Positions 1 to 6,246 of a stretch of DNA of 8,815 nucleotides are shown here, piece after piece. The position numbers were made by a program, and so were the translations under genes. How positions within the stretch are numbered: the first letter of the stretch is position 1; every line of letters begins with the position of its first letter. This DNA is from an uncultured Oscillibacter sp. Lineage in GTDB: Bacteria > Bacillota > Clostridia > Oscillospirales > Oscillospiraceae. The stretch spans positions 1 to 8,815 of the forward strand of contig CAMMCS010000079.1 of assembly GCA_946494635.1 (NCBI GenBank), read 5' to 3'. The notes beneath the pieces are model-generated. The model was not told the origin of the DNA. It was given only the letters and a program-made list of their open reading frames with translations, and did no database searches.

Positions 1-1143
1 CTCCAGGTCGAAGGGATAGTAAGCGTTGGTCATCAGGCGCTGCTGGTTGGCCTCGACAGACAGGGGGAAGGCCTTGAAGTCCGCCTCGGTGAAGCCGCAG
101 TCCCGCAGGGGCCGCAGGGGCAGGATGCGCTGCAGCAGGGCGTTCATCTCGGGGATGGCGTCCTTGACCTCGCAGCCCAGGATGCTGGCCACCAGCTCCT
201 TGAACTTCATGATCTCCCCGTCGGGCTTGTGCTCGTCATAGTAGTCCATGATGGCGCCGAACAGCATGTAGTTGCTCTCGCCGTGGGGCACGTGATAGGT
301 GCCGCCCAGGGGGAAGCTCATGCCGTGGACCGGGCCGCAGCCGGCCTTCAGGAAGGCGATGCCGGCGTAGAAGGAGGCGGTGACGAACTGGTCCATATAC
401 TCGAACCGGGCGTCCTGGCCCTTCTCGTCGATGAGCTTGAAGCCCTTGAGGATCATGTCCATGGCCTTCTCGCTGAACAGCTCGCTGGTCATGGTCTTGC
501 GGTGGGGGCTCAGGAAGGACTCGGTGGCGTGGACCAGGGCGTCGATGGCGGAGCAGGCGAAGGGCTTGTAGGGCAGGGTCTTCAGCAGCTCGGGGATCAG
601 GCACACCTTGTTGGGGATGATGTCGTCGGACACCAGGCCCAGCTTGGTCTCGCCGCCGGTCAGCACGCCGTCCTTCTCGTCCTTCACGATGGCAACGGAG
701 ATGTTGGTGCACTCGGAGCCGGTGCCGCAGGTGGTGGGGATGGCGATGACGTCCTTCTCGTGCACCACGGGGAACCGCTTGAAGTACAGGTTGTGGACGG
801 TGTCGGGACGCTTGCAGCCCAGCAGCTTGCACAGGTCCATGATGGCGCCGCCGCCCACGGCGATGACGCGGTCATAGCTGTCGTAGGGGATGGCGTCGTA
901 CATGACCTGGATCATTTCCTCGCTGGGCTCGCCGGCGCCGAACTTCTCCTGGAACACATAGTGGCACTTGAGGCCCAGATCCTTCATGAAGGGGGTGTAG
1001 ATGAACTCGTTGGTCAGCACCACGTCCCGCTCATTCAGCTTGAACTCCTCCGCCATCTGGGCGAAGGTCTGGAACTTGTACACCGTGGGAGCGAAGATAA
1101 TCTCCCGCTTGTCTGCCATCAGGGAAGCGGAAAAAGCATCCAT
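1..1143 (-). CDS. Iron-dependent (group III) alcohol dehydrogenase, 4-hydroxybutyrate dehydrogenase-like; 3' end outside window
   Basis: Predicted cytoplasmic NAD-dependent dehydrogenase interconverting 4-hydroxybutyrate and succinate semialdehyde, or a similar short-chain hydroxy acid or aldehyde. 381 codons are visible and the frame is open at the left edge. As remembered, the C. kluyveri enzyme is about 371 residues, so only some 10-15 residues are missing. Seen: the nucleotide-binding GGG (residues 97-99, context AVGGGAIMD), PTTCGTGSE near 136-144, and all four group III metal ligands: D201, H205, H273 and H287 (DALVH; H-x13-H). The N-terminal stretch LTNEFIYTPF and the later FQEKFGAGEPSEEM closely resemble 4-hydroxybutyrate dehydrogenase (4hbD) from memory. 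ATG 1143 is chosen because GGAG lies 9 bases upstream; residue M9 is an alternative start. It is last visible in an operon, 73 bases behind the transketolase C subunit. Substrate is inferred; a sulfoacetaldehyde or other aldehyde reductase cannot be excluded. Confidence 0.88.
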   Translation of the reverse strand, partial: MDAFSASLMADKREIIFAPTVYKFQTFAQMAEEFKLNERDVVLTNEFIYTPFMKDLGLKCHYVFQEKFGAGEPSEEMIQVMYDAIPYDSYDRVIAVGGGAIMDLCKLLGCKRPDTVHNLYFKRFPVVHEKDVIAIPTTCGTGSECTNISVAIVKDEKDGVLTGGETKLGLVSDDIIPNKVCLIPELLKTLPYKPFACSAIDALVHATESFLSPHRKTMTSELFSEKAMDMILKGFKLIDEKGQDARFEYMDQFVTASFYAGIAFLKAGCGPVHGMSFPLGGTYHVPHGESNYMLFGAIMDYYDEHKPDGEIMKFKELVASILGCEVKDAIPEMNALLQRILPLRPLRDCGFTEADFKAFPLSVEANQQRLMTNAYYPFDLE

Positions 1144-1181
1144 GATTCATTTCTCCTTTTCAAATTGATTATGGCGATACA

Positions 1182-1204
1182 GGCGGGGCCCTCCGGACCC
1201 CGCC
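1182..1204 (-). promoter_or_regulatory. Strong intercistronic hairpin between transketolase C subunit and dehydrogenase
   Basis: The arms 1182-1191 and 1195-1204 form a 10-bp, almost all-GC stem (one G-U on the transcript) with a 3-base loop. It starts 13 bases after the transketolase stop codon. No run of U follows, so it is not a standard terminator. It more likely stabilises the upstream mRNA 3' end, marks a processing site, or lets only part of transcription through to the dehydrogenase. Function is inferred. Confidence 0.6.
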
Positions 1205-1216
1205 GGGTATCCGATG

Positions 1217-2191
1217 TTATTTGCGGGCGATGGCCTTCTTCACGGCGGCCACGATGTTGGCGGCACGCAGGCCGAAGCGGTCCATCAGGTAATCCTGGGG
1301 GCCCACCTCGCCGAACAGGTCCTGGACGCCCACGAATTCCTGGATGGTGGGGCAGTTCTTGACCAGGCAGTTGGCCACGACAGAGCCCAGTCCGCAGGTG
1401 ACGTTGTGGTTCTCGGCGGTGACAATGGCGCCGGTCTCCTTGGCGGCCTTGATCACCAGCTCCTCATCCAGGGGCTTCCAGGTGAACATGTCAATGACCC
1501 GGACAGAGATGCCCTCTGCCTGCAGGGCCTCATAGGCCTTCAGAGCCTCGTCCACCATGATGCCGGAGGCGATGACGGTGCAGACGTCCTTGTCAGACTC
1601 GTGGAGCACCACGCCCTTGCCGATCTCGAACTCACTGCCCTCGCCATACACCTGAATGATGCCCTTGCGGACAAAGCGGGTGTAGGTAACGCCCTTGGTG
1701 ATGTTCACCAGCTGCCGGGTGATGCTGGCCAGCTGGTCATAGTCAGCGGGATCCAGCACAGTGGACTCGGGAATGGACAGATACATGCCGCCATCCTCCA
1801 GAGGCATGTGGGTGCCGCCGTTGAACGCGGCGGTGACGCCGGCGTCAGAGCCCAGCACATGGACCGTCAGCCCGGCATAGGCGGCAGACATGTAGATCTG
1901 GTCATAGCACCGGCGGGAGGAGAAGGTGCCGAAGGAGTGGAAGAAGACCTTCTTGCCGGTGGCGGCGAGGCCCGCGGCCACGCCGGCGGCGTTGCCCTCG
2001 GCAATACCGGCCTCAAAGGCCCGGTCGGGATAGTGCTCCCGCAGCCGCTTGGTGTTGATGCAGCCCATCAGGTCGCAGTCCACATAGCAGATGGACTTGT
2101 CCTGCGCCATCATCTCGTCCAGGGTCAGGGCGAGACCGTCCCGGCAGGCCCGGGAGTCCTTTTCGTGCTTGCCAATCAGTTTCACATTCAT
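1217..2191 (-). CDS. Transketolase, C-terminal subunit (split transketolase)
   Basis: 324-residue protein with the pyrimidine-binding and C-terminal domains of transketolase; it forms the thiamine diphosphate enzyme with the N-terminal subunit encoded just upstream. It transfers two-carbon ketol units between sugar phosphates in the cytoplasm. Seen: RAFEAGIAEGNAAG (58-71), where E65 is the Glu expected to activate the thiamine aminopyrimidine ring; HSFGTF (85-90); GGTHMPLEDGG (125-135); TYTRF (169-173); and a C-terminal domain with VRVIDMFTWKPLDEE. ATG 2191 fits family length and has GGAGG 9 bases upstream. The gap to the N-subunit stop is 16 bases and contains this ribosome site, so the two subunits are probably made in step. 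Native sugar substrate cannot be read from sequence: pentose-phosphate sugars are the default, specialised sugars are possible. Confidence 0.93.
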   Translation of the reverse strand: MNVKLIGKHEKDSRACRDGLALTLDEMMAQDKSICYVDCDLMGCINTKRLREHYPDRAFEAGIAEGNAAGVAAGLAATGKKVFFHSFGTFSSRRCYDQIYMSAAYAGLTVHVLGSDAGVTAAFNGGTHMPLEDGGMYLSIPESTVLDPADYDQLASITRQLVNITKGVTYTRFVRKGIIQVYGEGSEFEIGKGVVLHESDKDVCTVIASGIMVDEALKAYEALQAEGISVRVIDMFTWKPLDEELVIKAAKETGAIVTAENHNVTCGLGSVVANCLVKNCPTIQEFVGVQDLFGEVGPQDYLMDRFGLRAANIVAAVKKAIARK

Positions 2192-2207
2192 TGCTCTCAC
2201 CCTCCTT

Positions 2208-3041
2208 TTAAGCGTTCTTGGCGTCTTCAAAAGCCTTTTCGGCCACAGCCAAAGCCTCGGCCCACTGTTCTTCATTGGGCTGAGAGGAGTGGTCGTGCTT
2301 AGGCTCCGCGAAGGTGGCACCCTTGCCCTTGCAGGTGTCCAGCACAATGCAGCTGGGCACGCCCTTCTTGGCATAGGCGTTCTGGATGGCGTCATAGATG
2401 GCCTTCACGTCGTGGCCATCAATCTCCTGGGTGTACAGGCCAAAGGACTCGGCCTTTTTGGCGAGGCTGCCGTGATCCAGGATGTCGGCGGTGGGGCCGT
2501 CCAGCTGATAGCCGTTGTTGTCGATGAAATAGATGATGTTGTCCAGCTTGTGGGCATAGGCAAAGTGGAATGCCTCCCAGACCTGGCCTTCGTCAGCCTC
2601 GCCGTCGCCGATGACGCAGAAGACGTGGTTGTCACGGCCGTCGATCTTGTTGCCCAGAGCGGCGCCGGTGGCGGTGGAGGCGCCCTGGCCCAGAGAGCCA
2701 GTGGTCAGATCCACGCCGGGGGTCAGCTTCCGGTCCGTATGGCTGGGGAACTTGGTGTGGGGATGGTTCAGGGTATAGGCCTCTTCCAGGGGATAGTAGC
2801 CCATCAGGCCGAAGGTGGCGTAGGCCACAGGGCCTGCATGGCCCTTGGACAGGACCAGCCAGTCCCGGTCTTCCCACCGGGGATTCTTGGGATCGTACTT
2901 CATGACCTCCCCGTACAGGACGGCCATCAGGTCCGCCAGATCCATGGACCCGCCCACATGGCCGAAGCCCCGGGAGTGGATGACCTTCAGCGTTTCCAGC
3001 CGGATCTGGGCCGCCAGAACTTTGCACTTTTTCTCGTTCAT
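2208..3041 (-). CDS. Transketolase, N-terminal (thiamine diphosphate-binding) subunit
   Basis: 277-residue protein carrying the diphosphate-binding half of transketolase. Seen: GHVGGSMDLADL (27-38), LSKGHAG (64-70), TGSLGQG (114-120), and the classical thiamine diphosphate/Mg motif, GDG at 145-147 ending in NN at 175-176. Length fits the stand-alone N-terminal subunits of Firmicutes and archaea rather than the full-length enzyme of about 660 residues. ATG 3041 begins MNEKKCKVLAAQIRLETLK, the usual N-terminus. The ribosome site is modest (AGGAAG about 10 bases upstream) compared with the strong site of the next gene. Upstream in-frame residues to 3137 lack a ribosome site and look non-coding. 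It is first in an operon with the C subunit and the dehydrogenase. Confidence 0.94.
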   Translation of the reverse strand: MNEKKCKVLAAQIRLETLKVIHSRGFGHVGGSMDLADLMAVLYGEVMKYDPKNPRWEDRDWLVLSKGHAGPVAYATFGLMGYYPLEEAYTLNHPHTKFPSHTDRKLTPGVDLTTGSLGQGASTATGAALGNKIDGRDNHVFCVIGDGEADEGQVWEAFHFAYAHKLDNIIYFIDNNGYQLDGPTADILDHGSLAKKAESFGLYTQEIDGHDVKAIYDAIQNAYAKKGVPSCIVLDTCKGKGATFAEPKHDHSSQPNEEQWAEALAVAEKAFEDAKNA

Positions 3042-3078
3042 GGGGTGTTTCTTCCTTTCCTTTTTTAGTTTGCGCGCT

Positions 3079-3116
3079 GCGTGGCCCCACATTCCGCCAG
3101 GGAAACGGGGCCGCGC
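3079..3116 (-). promoter_or_regulatory. Leader hairpin upstream of the transketolase operon (proximal)
   Basis: GGCCCC (3083-3088) pairs with GGGGCC (3107-3112), extended outward by a G-U and GCG/CGC to about 10 bp. Inside, TTCC (3092-3095) can pair with GGAA (3101-3104). It lies about 40 bases before the start codon in the predicted 5' leader. No U-run follows on the minus transcript (an A-rich stretch does), so it is not a terminator. Possible mRNA stability or regulatory element. Confidence 0.45.
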
Positions 3117-3122
3117 TGCAAA

Positions 3123-3161
3123 GGGGATTCTCTGCACATCAGCAGAATCAGCAAACCCCCC
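3123..3161 (-). promoter_or_regulatory. Leader hairpin upstream of the transketolase operon (distal)
   Basis: GATTCT..GC (3126-3135) pairs with GCAGAATC (3142-3149) as 8 bp with a 2-base bulge. G-rich and C-rich runs just outside (3123-3126 and 3156-3161) can extend it across a small internal loop. It sits within a few bases of the start site predicted for the proximal promoter, so the transcript would begin with this fold. Function unknown. Confidence 0.4.
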
Positions 3162-3172
3162 ATATCAGCTAC

Positions 3173-3200
3173 AGAATACCACAGGTTCCGGGATTTTAAA
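3173..3200 (-). promoter_or_regulatory. Candidate proximal promoter of the transketolase operon (extended -10)
   Basis: Read on the minus strand: TATTCT -10 (3173-3178) preceded by an extended -10 TGG, and a weak -35 TTTAAA (3195-3200) at 16 bases. The predicted start is near 3166, giving a leader of about 125 bases. Confidence 0.45.
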
Positions 3201-3332
3201 AGCCCTTTTTGAACAGAAGGACTGTGAAATTTCCGGTGTGGACCGCAGCCGTCTCAGGACGAACCGGCAAAAAACGACGACAGACGAAAAAAGAGTGACG
3301 CGGTTTGCCCAAGTAAAGGATTGCCTGTCTGT

Positions 3333-3362
3333 ATTTTACCTCCCTTCCTCCTGAAAAGTCAA
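3333..3362 (-). promoter_or_regulatory. Candidate distal promoter of the transketolase operon
   Basis: Read on the minus strand: TTGACT -35 (3357-3362), 18-base spacer, TAAAAT -10 (3333-3338); each box matches consensus at 5 of 6 positions. It would give a leader of about 285 bases. The AGGAGG-like bases in its spacer precede no start codon that leads to a recognisable protein. Confidence 0.5.
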
Positions 3363-3363
3363 T

Positions 3364-3690
3364 ATGAATAGAAGGGCAGCGGCGTATTTTTTACGGCCGA
3401 TCTTCCCGGCTGAAATCCAGGCGGCAGCAGCATTTCCGGCGCGGGCGGCTGTTCTTTTGAAAACGTTTGCGAAATCAGGGCGGCACCGTGTAAAGGGCCC
3501 CGCCGGAAAGCGGGGCGCCGGGCGGCCGCTCCGGTGGGGGAGGAACGCCCGGAGAGCCAATGCGGGGGGAGGCAGCTCCTGCGGCAGAAACATCCGCCTG
3601 GCTGGGGCGCGGCGAGGCCGTGCGGACGCGTGCCGGCGGAGGCTCCCGACGGGCGGGGAGGTACCGGCTGGCGGCCGGCCACATTGCCGC
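3364..3690. other. Intergenic GC-rich stretch without a convincing gene
   Basis: Both strands have open frames here, but the translations are low-complexity Arg/Gly/Ala/Pro-rich, lack ribosome sites and look like high-GC chance frames. Short GC-rich inverted repeats are present, for example GCCCCGC (3497-3503) with GCGGGGC (3510-3516) and CTCCGG (3529-3534) with CCGGAG (3549-3554). None has a terminator U-run. I recognise no structured RNA. Confidence 0.5.
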
Positions 3691-3720
3691 TTGACAGGGT
3701 CCGGATCCGGCAGATATAAT
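3691..3720 (+). promoter_or_regulatory. Consensus sigma-A promoter with palindromic spacer
   Basis: TTGACA (3691-3696), 18-base spacer and TATAAT (3715-3720): both boxes are perfect. The predicted start near 3727 gives a leader of about 40 bases before the small membrane-anchored protein gene. The spacer holds the perfect palindrome CCGGATCCGG (3701-3710), which could be an operator. Confidence 0.85.
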
Positions 3721-3765
3721 AAAAAAGCAAAGAAAGAACTGGAAGATAAGAGCGGGGGTGACGGG

Positions 3766-4182
3766 ATGCGGAAGTGGATCATCGTGCTGGTGGCTGCCGT
3801 GCTGGTGGCCGCCGCTGGCGTGGGACTGCTGTCAATGTCCGCTCCGGTGCTGGAGGAGGACGTGGAGTACCAGCTGACCTCTCTCTATTATCAGGGGAGA
3901 GAGGTATCCGACCAGGTGGACTGGGATGAACTGCAGGATGTGCTGAGAAACGGTTCCCGGAGCCTGATCAGCCGGGGGGGCCTGCCGCCGCACTCCTCTT
4001 TGGAATTGGTGGAGGTAAATCTCCAGGGGGAGAAAGGCGCCCTGCATGTTGTGCTTTCTCCTGGCGACGGGCTGTACGCCGCCTATGAAGATGCCGATTG
4101 GTACTATGTCCTTCGGGAGGGAGAGGCCCTGTCCTCCGCAGTCCAGGCGCTTCTGCCCGGACAGGCCGAAAACCAGGAATAA
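3766..4182 (+). CDS. Small membrane-anchored or exported protein of unknown function
   Basis: 138 residues, family not recognised. Residues 4-24 are a single hydrophobic segment after MRKW, typical of an uncleaved signal anchor or a signal peptide; a possible cleavage site follows SMSA (23-26). There is no lipobox cysteine and no cysteine at all. The remaining ~110 residues are acidic and soluble, with short predicted beta-type stretches (SSLELVEVNLQ, GALHVVLS, DWYYVLREG), so the domain is probably outside the membrane. ATG 3766 is chosen over the longer upstream frame because a perfect promoter (3691-3720) lies inside that extension and GGGGGTGA precedes this ATG. It is a monocistronic unit ending at a strong terminator, convergent with the MATE gene. 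No function is proposed. Confidence 0.8.
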   Translation: MRKWIIVLVAAVLVAAAGVGLLSMSAPVLEEDVEYQLTSLYYQGREVSDQVDWDELQDVLRNGSRSLISRGGLPPHSSLELVEVNLQGEKGALHVVLSPGDGLYAAYEDADWYYVLREGEALSSAVQALLPGQAENQE

Positions 4183-4193
4183 CCAGTGAAGTG

Positions 4194-4230
4194 AAAGCAC
4201 CCCGGCGGGAGATCCCGCCGGGGTGCTTTT
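4194..4230. terminator. Intrinsic terminator between convergent genes, probably bidirectional
   Basis: Arms AAAGCACCCCGGCGGG and CCCGCCGGGGTGCTTT form a 16-bp perfect stem around AGAT, with TTTT on the plus strand. It lies 11 bases after the stop of the small membrane protein and 7 bases past the end of the MATE gene on the opposite strand. In the minus direction only a short CTTTC follows, so termination is probably stronger for the plus-strand gene. Confidence 0.88.
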
Positions 4231-4237
4231 CAGATCT

Positions 4238-5605
4238 TCAGTTGGAACTGTCCGGTGCCATCTGGGACATCTGCCGCAGCACATGCAGCTGAATGGGCAC
4301 GGCAAGGGCGACCGTCAGGACGTCTGAGACAGACTGGGACATCTGGATGCCCAGCAGCCCCAGGGGGGATATGGAAAGGATCCATACCAGCGGGATCAGG
4401 AACAGGCCCTGCCGGGCTGCGGACAGCAGTGTGGCCGGGACCGTTCGCCCGATGGTCTGAAGCATCATGTTGCTCATGGTGATCCAGCCCTGGAGGAAGA
4501 AGGTCCCGCACTGGAGCCGCAGAGCCAGAGCGCCGATGGAGACCACGTCCGGATCATCCCGGAACAGGGCGATCAGCTGCGGGGCAAAGGCGATGCCCAG
4601 CAGTCCCATCGCCAGCAGAAAGAGGGTGGCCCACTTGGCGCAGAACCAGAAGCCCTCCTTTACCCGGTGGTAGAGCCGCGCTCCGTAATTGAAACCGCAC
4701 ACCGGCTGGAAGCCCTGACCGAAGCCGATCATGGCAGAGGAGCCAAAGGTCATGATCCGCTGCACCACGCCCATGGCGGCGATGGCGGCGTCTCCGTATG
4801 GCATGGCGGCGTGGTTCAGGCAGATGGTGGCAATGCTGGCCAGGCTCTGCCGGGCCAGGGAGGGAAGACCGCCCTGGATAATCAATTGCACATAGCGCCA
4901 ATCCCTCCGGAAGCGGGAGAAACGGATGGGGATGTTTCCGCCGCGGGTACAGCCATAGAGCAGCAGGCAGAAGCTGGCAAACTGGCTGATAATGGTAGCC
5001 CAGGCCGCGCCGGCCACGCCCATGTCAAAGACGAACATCAGCAGCGGATCCAGGCCGATGTTCAGCACCGCGCCGCTGACAATGCCGATGGTGCCGTAGA
5101 TGGCGTTCCCCTGGAAGCGCAGCTGGTTGTTGAGCACCAGGGAGGCGGTCATCCACGGGGCGCCCAGCAGAATGACACTCAGATATTCCTTGGCATAGGG
5201 CAGGATGGTTGGAGAGGAGCCCAGGAACGTGGCCAGAGGAGACAGGAAGATTTCGCCCAAAACGCAGATGGCAAGCCCCGTGAACAGGGACAGGAAGAAC
5301 CCGGTGGAGGCCATGTTGGAAGCTTCCTCCGTATGATGCTTGCCCAGCTCCCGGGAGATAAAGTTTCCGCTGCCGTGGCCAAAGAAGAATCCCACAGCCT
5401 GGATCACTGCCATCATGGAGAACACCACGCCCACAGCACCGGTGGCGGCATTGCTTTTCAGCATGCCGACGAAAAAGGTATCCGCCATGTTGTAAAAGGC
5501 TGTGACCAGCATGCTGAGAATACAGGGAATCGCCAGGCGGCAGATCAGCCTGCCCACAGGCTCCTCTGTGAGTTGATGGAATTTCAGCTCCTGTTGTTCG
5601 TCCAT
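4238..5605 (-). CDS. MATE family multidrug/toxin extrusion pump (MepA-like)
   Basis: 455-residue inner-membrane antiporter of the MATE family, expected to export cationic or amphipathic compounds using a Na+ or H+ gradient. Length and about 12 hydrophobic segments in two homologous halves fit the family. Seen: the N-half signature PVGRLICRLAIPCILSMLVT followed by FYNMADTFFVG (37-47), and the C-half signature GFGQGFQPVCGFNYGA (about 291-306), the pattern I associate with MepA-like members. ATG 5605 has AGGAGGA about 8 bases upstream and begins just before the first conserved helix. It is monocistronic with its own promoter (5652-5680) and a palindrome in the early transcribed region that suggests repressor control. 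No regulator gene is adjacent within the window. Substrate not predictable. Confidence 0.93.
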   Translation of the reverse strand: MDEQQELKFHQLTEEPVGRLICRLAIPCILSMLVTAFYNMADTFFVGMLKSNAATGAVGVVFSMMAVIQAVGFFFGHGSGNFISRELGKHHTEEASNMASTGFFLSLFTGLAICVLGEIFLSPLATFLGSSPTILPYAKEYLSVILLGAPWMTASLVLNNQLRFQGNAIYGTIGIVSGAVLNIGLDPLLMFVFDMGVAGAAWATIISQFASFCLLLYGCTRGGNIPIRFSRFRRDWRYVQLIIQGGLPSLARQSLASIATICLNHAAMPYGDAAIAAMGVVQRIMTFGSSAMIGFGQGFQPVCGFNYGARLYHRVKEGFWFCAKWATLFLLAMGLLGIAFAPQLIALFRDDPDVVSIGALALRLQCGTFFLQGWITMSNMMLQTIGRTVPATLLSAARQGLFLIPLVWILSISPLGLLGIQMSQSVSDVLTVALAVPIQLHVLRQMSQMAPDSSN

Positions 5606-5630
5606 GGAGAAATCCTCCTGTCCTGCTTTC

Positions 5631-5642
5631 TTGATATATCAA
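5631..5642. promoter_or_regulatory. Perfect 12-bp palindrome, candidate operator of the MATE gene
   Basis: TTGATATATCAA is an exact inverted repeat covering roughly +4 to +15 of the predicted MATE transcript, between promoter and ribosome site. A TTG-N6-CAA palindrome at this position is typical of MarR-type repressor sites, and MepA-type MATE pumps are known to be controlled by MarR-family repressors. The link to a MarR protein is inferred. Confidence 0.55.
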
Positions 5643-5651
5643 CTTGTATTC

Positions 5652-5680
5652 ATTGTAACGTGTAGCCAGCGGAATGTAAA
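5652..5680 (-). promoter_or_regulatory. Sigma-A promoter of the MATE gene
   Basis: Read on the minus strand: TTTACA (5675-5680), 17-base spacer, TACAAT (5652-5657), each 5 of 6 to consensus. Predicted start near 5645, giving a leader of about 40 bases before ATG 5605. Confidence 0.8.
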
Positions 5681-5800
5681 GCTGATTTTTTGAGTGCCCC
5701 CAGCATTTTTCACGGTGGCGGTCCGCCAGGCGCTCGGCGGGCTGCACATCCGGCCCCATGGCAGGCGCAGCCGCGGCGGCCGCCGCATAGGATGGGGTGA

Positions 5801-5822
5801 ACTCCGGGCACCCGCCCGGAGT
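5801..5822 (+). promoter_or_regulatory. Perfect hairpin upstream of the cysteine-rich protein gene
   Basis: ACTCCGGGC and GCCCGGAGT form a 9-bp perfect stem closing a 4-base ACCC loop, ending 17 bases before the GAGGGA ribosome site of the next gene. No U-run follows. It could be an operator or a leader structure; I found no clear sigma-A promoter for the downstream gene in this 160-base gap. Confidence 0.4.
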
Positions 5823-5851
5823 ACCACTCTTACAGAAACGAGGGAATTCCT

Positions 5852-6187
5852 TTGCGTATCAGTGAAGCCTATGAGCATGAGCCCATTTTACCATATCAGT
5901 CTGAGGAGTCCTGCCCCCTGAACGGCTGCAACAAGGTCAGCACCCAGTGTGTGGATGTGACCGCTCCCGTGATTCTGGTGCCTACCGCGGCCATGGGCAG
6001 CCCCACAGTTACCTGCCAGGGCAGTCCCAAGATCACCTGCGCCACCAATGCTGACGGCACCATGTGCACCGTGACGCTGACCCAGCAGGTGTGTGTGTCC
6101 ATCCCGGTTCGCTACGGCGTGACCATGTCCACCTGCGACCCCACCATCTCCTGCGCAGACAGCTGCACCGGCTGCGGCTGCTGCTGA
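5852..6187 (+). CDS. Small cysteine-rich protein, TTG start, unknown family
   Basis: 111 residues with 13 cysteines (21, 26, 33, 55, 63, 72, 81, 95, 101, 105, 108, 110, 111), the last five packed into the tail CADSCTGCGCC. No signal peptide or membrane helix. The middle alternates hydrophobic and polar residues, rich in Thr/Val, as in beta-sandwich proteins. TCQGSPKITCA (54-64) and STCDPTISCA (93-102) look like a loose internal repeat. The TTG start is set by GAGGGA (5840-5845) six bases upstream; no ATG would keep the N-terminus. Disulfide cross-linking or metal binding is plausible. In a spore-former a spore-surface or appendage role (compare the DUF3992 endospore-appendage subunits) is a guess based only on size and terminal cysteines. 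Convincingly coding, function unknown. Confidence 0.75.
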   Translation: MRISEAYEHEPILPYQSEESCPLNGCNKVSTQCVDVTAPVILVPTAAMGSPTVTCQGSPKITCATNADGTMCTVTLTQQVCVSIPVRYGVTMSTCDPTISCADSCTGCGCC

Positions 6188-6188
6188 C

Positions 6189-6223
6189 AGACGGGGCCCC
6201 CGCCGCGCGGCGGGGGCCTGTCT
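6189..6223 (+). terminator. GC-only hairpin after the cysteine-rich gene, probable terminator
   Basis: A 24-base perfect palindrome (6195-6218) is flanked by AGAC/GTCT that can extend the stem, beginning two bases after the stop codon. The trailing sequence TCTACATAAAA has no proper U-run, so termination may be weak or factor-assisted. Confidence 0.65.
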
Positions 6224-6246
6224 CTACATAAAAGTGAGAAATGGAC

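Noticed and set aside
229..1362. Long plus-strand open frame opposite the dehydrogenase and the end of transketolase C
   Set aside because: Its translation is Gly/Val/His/Asp-rich low complexity, the usual shadow of a high-GC gene on the other strand; the minus-strand product has intact catalytic motifs.
1214..3068. Plus-strand frames opposite both transketolase subunits
   Set aside because: Same shadow pattern; the minus strand holds full thiamine-enzyme motifs and proper ribosome sites.
3531..3570. Resemblance of GGGGGAGGAACGCCCGG to the RNase P RNA core
   Set aside because: Only a few bases match and the other conserved RNase P elements are absent nearby.
3364..3765. N-terminal extension of the small membrane protein in the same frame
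   Set aside because: The extension is Arg/Gly/Ala-rich, has no ribosome site, and contains a perfect promoter; starting at 3766 gives a normal signal-anchor N-terminus.
3336..3782. Minus-strand Pro/Arg/Ala-rich frame of about 148 codons
   Set aside because: Compositionally biased, no ribosome site, no recognisable domain, and overlaps a strong plus-strand promoter.
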